Below, piece after piece: positions 58,074-64,000 of a stretch of DNA of 64,000 nucleotides (its first letter is position 1; every line of letters starts with the position of its first letter). Location of the stretch: the NCBI RefSeq assembly GCF_024699925.1, contig NZ_JAJOMX010000001.1, positions 930,001 through 994,000 on the forward strand, given 5' to 3'. Position numbers and translations under genes: made by a program. The notes under the pieces are model-generated. The model ran no database searches. It was not told where the DNA came from and was given only the letters and a program-made list of their open reading frames with translations. Source of the DNA: Mesorhizobium sp. J428. Its GTDB lineage: Bacteria > Pseudomonadota > Alphaproteobacteria > Rhizobiales > Rhizobiaceae.

Positions 58074-59054
58074 TCACGCCCGTCTCATCAGCGCCGGCGC
58101 CTTGCCGAACCCGGCCTTGAACGCCCGACTGAAGGCCGACGCGGAGGAGAAGCCCGTCCGGGCCGCGATGTCGGCCATCGGCTCCGCCGTATCGAGCACC
58201 AATCTCCGCGCCGCGTTGAGGCGCAGCCGCAGATAATAGGCGCCCGGCGTCTCGCCGATCGAGCGCGAGAACATCAGTTCGAGCGCCCGCGTCGACAGGC
58301 CCAACCGCTTTGCGATCGCAGCGACCGTCAGCGGCCGGTCGACATGGCTCTCCATCAGCCGGATCGCCTGCGCCAGCCGCGGGTCGTAGCCGTCGAGCCG
58401 GCCGAGCGAGACCAGCGGCTGCGCGTCGGTCGCCGCCCTCGCCTGGTCGTAGATGAACACCGAGGCGACATCGAGCGCCACCGCCATGCCGAGCCGGGAG
58501 CGCACCAGATGCAGCATCAGGTCGAAGGTCGGCGAGGCGCCGCCGGTGGTGAACACCGGCCCGTCGATCACGTAGCGGTCCGGCCGCACGTCGGTGTCCG
58601 GAAAACGCGCCGCAAAGTCCTCGAAATCCTCCCAGTGGGTCGTGGCCGCCCTCCCCTCGAGCAGGCCGCCGTGCCCGAGCAGCCAGCCGCCCGCCTCGAT
58701 GCCGCCCACGGCCCGCGCCGCCCGCCCAGCGCGCCGGAAGCCTGAGACCAGCGCGGCGGACGTCTCATGCCGCGTGCCGAACCCGCCGATGGCCATGAGC
58801 ACGTCCACCTTGGCCTGCGGATCGAACCGGCCGGACACCGCGACCGGCAGGCCGGCGGTCGTGACCGGCGGTTCGCCGTCGGCGGAGACAAGCGTCCAGT
58901 CGAACACCGTCCGACCGGCGATCCGGTTCGCGGCGCGCAGCGGATCGACCGCCGAGGCCACGCACATGATCGAGCAGCCGGAGAACACCAGCATCGTCAG
59001 CGTGAGCGGCGACTGATCAGTCGTGAAGATCGATGGCCTTTCGCTTTTCGGCAT
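58074..59054 (-). CDS. GlxA/CdhR-type AraC-family regulator of carnitine catabolism
   Basis: A 326-residue regulator with an N-terminal DJ-1/PfpI-like domain (TMLVFSGCSIMCVASAVDPL, MAIGGFGTR, GIEAGGWLLGHGGLLEG) and a C-terminal AraC double helix-turn-helix (LTVAAIAKRLGLSTRALELM, ADIAARTGFSSASAFSRAFK). This architecture is that of CdhR, which activates carnitine degradation genes. ATG 59054 is chosen because the longer open frame upstream is antisense to the BKACE gene. It is divergent from the carnitine genes across 111 bases. Confidence 0.9.
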   Translation of the reverse strand: MPKSERPSIFTTDQSPLTLTMLVFSGCSIMCVASAVDPLRAANRIAGRTVFDWTLVSADGEPPVTTAGLPVAVSGRFDPQAKVDVLMAIGGFGTRHETSAALVSGFRRAGRAARAVGGIEAGGWLLGHGGLLEGRAATTHWEDFEDFAARFPDTDVRPDRYVIDGPVFTTGGASPTFDLMLHLVRSRLGMAVALDVASVFIYDQARAATDAQPLVSLGRLDGYDPRLAQAIRLMESHVDRPLTVAAIAKRLGLSTRALELMFSRSIGETPGAYYLRLRLNAARRLVLDTAEPMADIAARTGFSSASAFSRAFKAGFGKAPALMRRA

Positions 59055-59165
59055 ACAGAATTCGTAAATCGTGAAGCGCCGAGGCGCAAGGCGGGGGAAG
59101 CTGCCTGCAGTCGAAGACAGGGTTTTCGTCCGGCGTCCGGACGGAACGCCACGGAGGAGATTGCC

Positions 59166-60092
59166 ATGCCGCTCGAAATGAACCGCGAGGTCTTCATCAC
59201 CTGCGCCGTCACAGGCTCGGGCGGCACGCAGGACCGCTCGCCGCACGTTCCCCGCTCGCCGAGAGAGATCGCCGACTCTGCCATCGCCGCGGCAAAGGCG
59301 GGCGCCGCGATCGTCCACTGCCATGTCCGCGATCCCGAGACCGGCAAGCCGCGCCGCGATGTGCACCTCTACCGCGAAGTCACCGAGCGCATTCGCGACG
59401 CCAATGTCGACGTGGTGCTGAACCTCACCGCCGGCATGGGCGGCGACATAGTATTCGGTAGCGTCGAGAAGCCGCTGCCGCTGAAGGAGGCCGGCACCGA
59501 CATGGGCGGCGCCACCGACCGCGTCGAGCATGTCCGCCAGTGCCTGCCCGAGATCTGCACGCTCGACTGCGGCACGATGAACTTCGCCGAGGCCGACTAC
59601 GTCATGACCAACACGCCCGGCATGCTGCGCGCCATGGGCGGCATGATGACGGCGATGGGCGTGAAGCCGGAGATCGAGGCCTTCGACACCGGCCATCTCT
59701 GGTTCGCGAAACAGCTCGTCGAGGAAGGCGTCCTGAAGCCGGACGCCCTGGTCCAGCTCTGCATGGGCGTGCCGTGGGGTGCACCGGACGACCTGAACAC
59801 CTTCATGGCCATGGTCAACAACGTGCCGAAGACCTGGACCTTCTCCGCCTTCTCGCTCGGCCGCAACCAGATGGCCTATGCGGCGGCTGCCGTGCTCACC
59901 GGCGGCAATGTCCGCGTCGGGCTGGAGGATAATCTCTGGCTCGACAAGGGCGTGCTCGCCACCAACGCACAGCTGGTCGAAAAGGCGGTGACGGTGATCG
60001 AGAACATGGGCGCGCGCGTCATCGGCCCGGAGGAAGTGCGCAAGAAGCTCAACCTGACCAAGCGCGCGCCGGTTTCGGCGAAGGCGGCTTAG
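59166..60092 (+). CDS. BKACE-family enzyme, 3-dehydrocarnitine cleavage (CdhC-like)
   Basis: A 308-residue member of the beta-keto acid cleavage (DUF849) family. AAIVHCHVRDPETGKP holds the two zinc His residues; VNLTAGMGGDIVF-like and GVPWGAPDDLNTFMAMVNNV follow the family pattern. In carnitine degraders CdhC converts 3-dehydrocarnitine and acetyl-CoA to betainyl-CoA and acetoacetate. The assignment rests on the L-carnitine dehydrogenase and CdhR-like neighbours. ATG 59166 follows GGAGGAG. Confidence 0.9.
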   Translation: MPLEMNREVFITCAVTGSGGTQDRSPHVPRSPREIADSAIAAAKAGAAIVHCHVRDPETGKPRRDVHLYREVTERIRDANVDVVLNLTAGMGGDIVFGSVEKPLPLKEAGTDMGGATDRVEHVRQCLPEICTLDCGTMNFAEADYVMTNTPGMLRAMGGMMTAMGVKPEIEAFDTGHLWFAKQLVEEGVLKPDALVQLCMGVPWGAPDDLNTFMAMVNNVPKTWTFSAFSLGRNQMAYAAAAVLTGGNVRVGLEDNLWLDKGVLATNAQLVEKAVTVIENMGARVIGPEEVRKKLNLTKRAPVSAKAA

Positions 60093-60107
60093 TGTTGCTG
60101 AACTTGC

Positions 60108-60236
60108 GCCCCCTCCACCGCCTTCGGCGGTCCCCCTCCCCGTAAACGGGGGAGGATATAGGCCGCGAACATCGCGACGGCCGATCCTCCCCTGCGGAGC
60201 GGGGAGGGGGACCACGCGAAGCGTGATGGAGGGGGC
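60108..60236. repeat. Family B intergenic palindrome
   Basis: A 129-base element with inverted ends: it starts GCCCCCTCCACCGCCTTCGG and ends GTGATGGAGGGGGC, and inside it CTCCCCGTAAACGGGGGAG and CCTCCCCTGCGGAGCGGGGA form local hairpins. It occupies the gap between the BKACE gene and L-carnitine dehydrogenase and ends 23 bases before the latter's ATG. Only one copy of this family is in the window. Confidence 0.87.
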
Positions 60237-60259
60237 ATCATGTTTGCGGGAGACATCGC

Positions 60260-61339
60260 ATGACAATCACCAAAGCAGCCTGCATCGGCGGCGGCGTCAT
60301 CGGCGCGGGTTGGGTTGCCCGCCTCGTGCTGAACGGCATCGACGTCGCGGTGTTCGACCCGGACCCCGAGGCCAAGCGCAAGGTCGACGAGGTGATGAAG
60401 GGCGCCCGCCGCGCCTACAGGCGCATGGCCACCGCCGGCCTGCCGAAGGAAGGCAAGATCACCTACGCCAGGACGATCGCCGAGGCGGTCGCCGACGCCG
60501 ACTTCATCCAGGAAAGCGTGCCGGAGCGGCTCGACCTCAAGCACAGGGTCCTGGCCGAGATCGACGCGCATGCGCCCTCCTCCGCGCTGGTCGGCTCGTC
60601 CACCTCCGGCATCAAGCCGACCGACATGCAGGTGGCGATGAAGAAGCATCCGGAGCGGCTGGTCGTCGGCCATCCGTTCAACCCGGTCTACCTGCTGCCG
60701 ATCGTCGAGATCGTCGGCGGCGAGCAGACCTGGCCCGAGGCGATCGAACTCGCCCGCGACTATTATGCTGGGATCGGCATGAAGCCGGTCGTCATCCGCA
60801 AGGAGATCGAGGCCTTCGTCGGCGACCGCCTGCTGGAAGCCATGTGGCGCGAGGCGCTGTGGCTGATCAAGGACGGCATCTGCACCGTCGAGGAACTGGA
60901 CGACATCATGCGCTACGGCTTCGGCCTGCGCTGGGCGCAGATGGGCATGTTCCAGGTCTACCGCATCGCCGGCGGCGAGGCCGGCATGCGCCACTTCATG
61001 GCCCAGTTCGGTCCCTGCCTGTCTTGGCCCTGGACCAAGCTGATGGACGTGCCGGAGTTCAACGACGAGCTGGTCGACCTGATCGCCTCGCAGTCCGACG
61101 ACCAGTCTTCGCAATGGTCGATCCGCGAGCTGGAGAAGATCCGCGACGAAAACCTGATCGGCATCATGGAGGCGCTCGCCAAGGCCGACAAGGGCAAGGG
61201 CTGGGGCGCCGGCGAGCTGCACAAGACCTATGTGAAGCAGCTCGGCAAGGGGGCCAAGGCGAAGGTGTCCAAGGCGGCGGAGAAGGCGAAAGCGACGAAG
61301 CCGAAGAAGGTCGAAGCCAAGAAAAAGAGGAAGGGCTGA
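60260..61339 (+). CDS. L-carnitine dehydrogenase with lysine/alanine-rich tail
   Basis: A 359-residue NAD-dependent dehydrogenase of the 3-hydroxyacyl-CoA dehydrogenase fold, oxidising L-carnitine to 3-dehydrocarnitine. The Rossmann motif is ACIGGGVIGAGWVARLVLNG; the catalytic part has VVGHPFNPVYLLPIVEIVGG. The last 35 or so residues are a Lys/Ala-rich tail (GKGAKAKVSKAAEKAKATKP). Some rhizobial homologues instead carry a fused betainyl-CoA thioesterase domain of about 150 residues; that domain is absent here and no separate thioesterase is seen in the window. ATG 60260 follows GCGGGAGAC. Confidence 0.92.
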   Translation: MTITKAACIGGGVIGAGWVARLVLNGIDVAVFDPDPEAKRKVDEVMKGARRAYRRMATAGLPKEGKITYARTIAEAVADADFIQESVPERLDLKHRVLAEIDAHAPSSALVGSSTSGIKPTDMQVAMKKHPERLVVGHPFNPVYLLPIVEIVGGEQTWPEAIELARDYYAGIGMKPVVIRKEIEAFVGDRLLEAMWREALWLIKDGICTVEELDDIMRYGFGLRWAQMGMFQVYRIAGGEAGMRHFMAQFGPCLSWPWTKLMDVPEFNDELVDLIASQSDDQSSQWSIRELEKIRDENLIGIMEALAKADKGKGWGAGELHKTYVKQLGKGAKAKVSKAAEKAKATKPKKVEAKKKRKG

Positions 61340-61356
61340 GTTGTGGTTATCCAACA

Positions 61357-61466
61357 CCCCCCTCTGGCCTGCCGGCCATCTCCCCCTCAATGGCGGAGAT
61401 TAATCGCGTCGCCGAAGCTGCCAATCTCCCCCTTGAGGGGGAGATGGCCGGCAGGCCAGAGGGGGG
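61357..61466. repeat. Family A intergenic palindrome, copy 4 (shortened)
   Basis: The same arms as copies 1-3 (starting CCCCCCTCTGGCCTGCCGGC and ending GCCAGAGGGGGG) but only 110 bases long, with most of the centre missing and a mutated left inner hairpin (CTCAATGGCGGAG). It lies between L-carnitine dehydrogenase and the acyl-CoA dehydrogenase gene. Confidence 0.9.
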
Positions 61467-61496
61467 TTCGTCGCACAAGGGACGGGAGTCACACCC

Positions 61497-62660
61497 ATGA
61501 ACTTCGGCCTCACCGACGAACAGAAGCTCATCGTCGAGACGACGCGGTCCTTCGTCGAGACCGAGCTCTATCCGCACGAGGCGGAGGTGGAGCGCACCGG
61601 CAAGCTGGAGATGGACCTGATCCGCGAGCTGCAGAAGAAGGCGATGGCCGCCGGCCTCTACGCCGCCAACATGCCGGCCGAGGTCGGTGGCGCGGGGCTC
61701 GATACGCTGTCCTGGCTGCTCTACGAGAAGGAGCTCGGCCGCGCCAACTACGCGCTACACTGGACCTGCGTCGCACGCCCCTCCAACATCCTGCTCGCCG
61801 GTACCGACGCGCAGAAGGAGAAATATCTCTATCCCTGCATCCGCGGCGAGACCTGGGACTGCCTCGCCATGACCGAGCCCGGCGCGGGCTCCGACCTGCG
61901 CGGCATGAAGGCGACCGCGCGCCAGGACGGCGACGACTGGGTGCTCAACGGAACCAAACATTTCATCAGCCACGCCGACATCGCCGGCTTCGCGATCGTC
62001 TTCATGGCCTCGGGCGAGGAAGACTCGCCGCGCGGCAAACGCAAGAAGATCACCGCCTTCTTCGTCGACAAGGGCACGCCCGGCTTCACCGTCCGCGACG
62101 GCTACCGCAACGTCTCGCACCGCGGCTACACCAATGCGATCCTCGAATTCGACGATTGCCGACTGCCCAGGGAGCAGATTTTGGGCGAGGTCCACAAGGG
62201 CTTCGAGGTGGCGAATTCCTGGCTCGGTGCCACCCGCCTGCAGGTCGCCTCCACCTGCCTCGGCCGCGCCGAACGCGCCCTGCAGCACGCCATCGAATAT
62301 GCCGCGCAGCGCGAACAGTTCGGCCAGCAGATCGGCAAGTTCCAGGGCGTCTCGTTCAAGCTCGCCGACATGGCGACCGAACTGAAGGCGGCGGAGCTTC
62401 TCACCCGCGAGGCCGGCTGGAAATACGACGCCGGCACCGTCACCGACGAGGACATGGCGATGGCCAAGCTCAAGGCGACGGAGGTGCTAGCCTTCATCGC
62501 CGACGAGGCGATCCAGATCCACGGCGGCATGGGCCTGATGGACGACCTGCCGCTGGAACGCATCTGGCGCGACGCCCGCGTCGAGCGCATCTGGGAGGGC
62601 ACGAGCGAGATCCAGAGGCATATCATCAGCCGTGCGCTGCTCAGGGCAGTGGGTGGATGA
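61497..62660 (+). CDS. Acyl-CoA dehydrogenase
   Basis: A 387-residue FAD enzyme: LAMTEPGAGSDLRGMKATAR, HRGYTNAILEFDDCRLP, QHAIEYAAQREQFGQ and the catalytic Glu in ERIWEGTSEIQRH (IWEGT for the usual YEGT). Its place after the carnitine dehydrogenase suggests a betainyl- or crotonobetainyl-type CoA substrate, as with CaiA (inference). GGGAGTCACACCC precedes the ATG. The catalytic residue and flavin contacts are complete. Confidence 0.92.
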   Translation: MNFGLTDEQKLIVETTRSFVETELYPHEAEVERTGKLEMDLIRELQKKAMAAGLYAANMPAEVGGAGLDTLSWLLYEKELGRANYALHWTCVARPSNILLAGTDAQKEKYLYPCIRGETWDCLAMTEPGAGSDLRGMKATARQDGDDWVLNGTKHFISHADIAGFAIVFMASGEEDSPRGKRKKITAFFVDKGTPGFTVRDGYRNVSHRGYTNAILEFDDCRLPREQILGEVHKGFEVANSWLGATRLQVASTCLGRAERALQHAIEYAAQREQFGQQIGKFQGVSFKLADMATELKAAELLTREAGWKYDAGTVTDEDMAMAKLKATEVLAFIADEAIQIHGGMGLMDDLPLERIWRDARVERIWEGTSEIQRHIISRALLRAVGG

Positions 62661-62678
62661 AGAGCTATGCAGCGCCCT

Positions 62679-62874
62679 GTCCTTCTCCCCTTGTGGGAGA
62701 AGGTGGCCGAACCGGAGCGTCAGCGAAGGTGAGGCCGGATAAGGGCTGCGTGGAGCGCGAGGGCGCAGGATTGATGCCAGTCGCGTCTCGCTCCAATGCG
62801 TCTCGCCCCGTCCAACACCCCTCATCCGTCTCGGCCTTCCGCCGATCCAGCTTCTCCCACAAGGGGAGAAGGAC
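62679..62874. repeat. Family C intergenic palindrome
   Basis: A 196-base element with perfect 24-base inverted ends; the left end starts GTCCTTCTCCCCTTGTGGGA and the right end is its complement. The inner part is not symmetric. It fills the gap between the acyl-CoA dehydrogenase and the DUF2161-type gene; its right end is 13 bases before that ATG. It resembles a well-known style of rhizobial intergenic repeat. No coding capacity. Confidence 0.9.
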
Positions 62875-62887
62875 TAGACCTTGCCCT

Positions 62888-63610
62888 ATGACCCGAATCC
62901 GCGAGACCGACCTCTATCTCCCCGTGAAGCGCCTGCTCGAAGCGCAAGGCTACACGGTCAAGGGCGAGGTCGGCGCCGTCGATGTCGTCGCGGTGCGCGA
63001 AGGCGACGAGCCGGTCATCGTCGAGTTGAAGGCCGGCTTCTCGCTCTCTCTGTTCCATCAGGCCATCGCTCGGCAGACGATCACCGATGCGGTCTACATC
63101 GCCGTGCCGCGCGGCACCGGGCGCGCCTCGATGACTGCGCTTGCCGACAACACGGCGCTCTGCCGACGGCTCGGCCTCGGCCTCGTCACGGTCCGCCTGT
63201 CCGACGGCTTCGTCGAGATCCACTGCGACCCGGCGCCCTACAGGCCGCGGCAGTCCAAGCCGCGCAAGACCCGACTGCTACGCGAATTCGCGAAGCTCGT
63301 CGGCGATCCCAACAGCGGTGGATCGACCCGCCGCAAACTTATCACCGCCTACCGCCAGGAAGCGCTCATGTGCCTGCGGATGCTGACCGAGCAGGGTCCG
63401 ACCAAGGCGTCGGAGATCGCGCGGCAGACCCGCATCGCGCATGCGCGGCGGCTGATGGCCGACAACCATTACGGCTGGTTCGAGCGCGTCGAGACGGGCA
63501 TCTACGCCCTCAGCCCCAAGGGCCTCACGGCGGCGGCCGACTACGCCGTCGAGATCGAAAAGCTCGTCTCCAGCCGAGTCCCTGACCCGGACGCCACGAT
63601 CGCCCCATGA
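62888..63610 (+). CDS. DUF2161-type PD-(D/E)XK-like protein
   Basis: A 240-residue protein. The N-terminal part (ETDLYLPVKRLLEAQGYTVK, VGAVDVVAVREG, PVIVELKAGFSLSLFHQAI) has the E...D...ExK pattern of a PD-(D/E)XK nuclease-like fold, typical of DUF2161. The C-terminal part has a winged-helix-like look (GPTKASEIARQTRIAHARRL). Function unknown; some relatives are called phosphodiesterases. ATG 62888 lies just after the family C palindrome; its stop overlaps the next gene (ATGA). Confidence 0.8.
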   Translation: MTRIRETDLYLPVKRLLEAQGYTVKGEVGAVDVVAVREGDEPVIVELKAGFSLSLFHQAIARQTITDAVYIAVPRGTGRASMTALADNTALCRRLGLGLVTVRLSDGFVEIHCDPAPYRPRQSKPRKTRLLREFAKLVGDPNSGGSTRRKLITAYRQEALMCLRMLTEQGPTKASEIARQTRIAHARRLMADNHYGWFERVETGIYALSPKGLTAAADYAVEIEKLVSSRVPDPDATIAP

Positions 63611-64000
63611 CCCGCCTCGAACGCCTGCTCCGCCCGAAATCCATCTGCGTCGTCGGCGGCGGCGGCTTCGGCACCAATGTCGTCAGGCAGACGCTGAAGA
63701 TGCGGTTCCCGGGCGAGCTCTGGGTCGTCCACCCGACCAAGGACACGGTCGAAGGTGTCACGGCCTACAAAACCATCGCCGATCTGCCCGGCGCGCCGGA
63801 TGCAGTCTTCATCGGCGTCAACCGTGGCCTCACCATCGACGTCATCCGTCAGCTGCGCGCCAGGGGCGCGGGCGGCGCGGTGTGTTTCGCGGCCGGCTTC
63901 CGCGAAACCGGCGACTACGATGCCGACGGCGAGCGTCTGCAGCGCGAACTGGTCGAGGCCGCCGGCGACATGCCGGTGATCGGGCCGAACTGCTACGGCC
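63607..64000 (+). CDS. NDP-forming acyl-CoA ligase, CoA-binding domain (partial)
   Basis: The gene runs off the right edge; 131 residues are visible. MTRLERLLRPKSICVVGGGG followed by FGTNVVRQTLKMRFPGELWV, then FIGVNRGLTIDVIRQLRARG and IGPNCYG, is the CoA-binding N-terminal domain of the ADP/GDP-forming acetate-CoA ligase family. With the acyl-CoA dehydrogenase and carnitine genes, it may activate a carnitine-derived acid (inference). Translation is coupled to the DUF2161-type gene through ATGA. Confidence 0.87.
   Translation, partial: MTRLERLLRPKSICVVGGGGFGTNVVRQTLKMRFPGELWVVHPTKDTVEGVTAYKTIADLPGAPDAVFIGVNRGLTIDVIRQLRARGAGGAVCFAAGFRETGDYDADGERLQRELVEAAGDMPVIGPNCYG

Noticed and set aside
58074..60266. 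A 730-residue version of the CdhR-like regulator
   Set aside because: The extra N-terminal 400 residues are antisense to the BKACE gene; ATG 59054 gives the normal family length.
24239..62874. Palindromic repeats as insertion sequences, attachment sites or a CRISPR array
   Set aside because: No transposase or integrase frame, no regular spacing, no cas genes; they are scattered single elements between genes.
61343..63610. A 755-residue protein ending in the DUF2161-type domain
   Set aside because: The first two thirds run through the palindrome and the acyl-CoA dehydrogenase gene in a wrong frame; ATG 62888 is the real start.

Overview
GC-rich chromosomal DNA from an alphaproteobacterium, most likely a rhizobial-type member of the Hyphomicrobiales close to Mesorhizobium/Phyllobacteriaceae. 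The grounds are the gene families (fused indolepyruvate ferredoxin oxidoreductase, TRAP and peptide-type ABC importers, PuuD-type urate hydroxylase, carnitine cluster), a direct-repeat GAAC-N7-GAAC SOS box of alphaproteobacterial type, and intergenic palindromes that recall those of rhizobia. No rRNA, tRNA, CRISPR array, transposase or prophage gene was seen.

Layout. 1-7.8 kb (minus strand): a partial FeeM-like acyltransferase, a GGDEF-EAL c-di-GMP protein, fused iorAB, a lipoprotein and a CGNR regulator with an operator. 7.8-14 kb: an orphan LivH permease, then a TRAP transporter (DctQ, DctM) facing two paralogous binding proteins, one with a frameshifted Tat signal. 14-24 kb: class-I amidotransferase hydrolase, 2-hydroxyacid dehydrogenase, LacI regulator, DMT exporter, MarR regulator, a frameshifted CobW GTPase with an Imm45-like protein and a WD40 protein, and a class-III aminotransferase. 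24.4-28.7 kb: a glutamine synthetase-like enzyme, then a radical SAM/UdgX DNA-repair pair behind a SOS box.

29.4-46.5 kb is the metabolic core: purine catabolism. GuaD turns guanine into xanthine, XdhABC makes urate, PuuD oxidises it, UraH and the PuuE-UraD fusion carry it to allantoate, and an AllE-like bicupin and AllA lead to glyoxylate. Hydroxypyruvate isomerase and glycerate 2-kinase next door could move the C2/C3 product into glycolysis. A LysR regulator is divergent from puuD. A HigBA module (toxin frameshifted) sits between the two groups. Allantoate amidohydrolase and glyoxylate carboligase are not in the window.

46.5-56.4 kb: a CocE-type hydrolase, a complete peptide-type ABC importer, a ParDE module, then a phosphodiesterase-like enzyme, a cupin and a calcineurin-like phosphoesterase; possibly one uptake-and-cleavage pathway of unknown substrate. 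56.5-58 kb: ArsR plus Old Yellow Enzyme. 58-64 kb: carnitine catabolism (CdhR, BKACE enzyme, L-carnitine dehydrogenase, acyl-CoA dehydrogenase), a DUF2161-type protein and the start of an NDP-forming CoA ligase.

Two cross-cutting features stand out. Three families of intergenic palindromes occur (six copies), five of them between same-strand genes that look like operon members. Seven genes, and probably an eighth, carry single-base indels, often in short C/G runs; these may be sequencing errors or real decay and should be checked against reads first.
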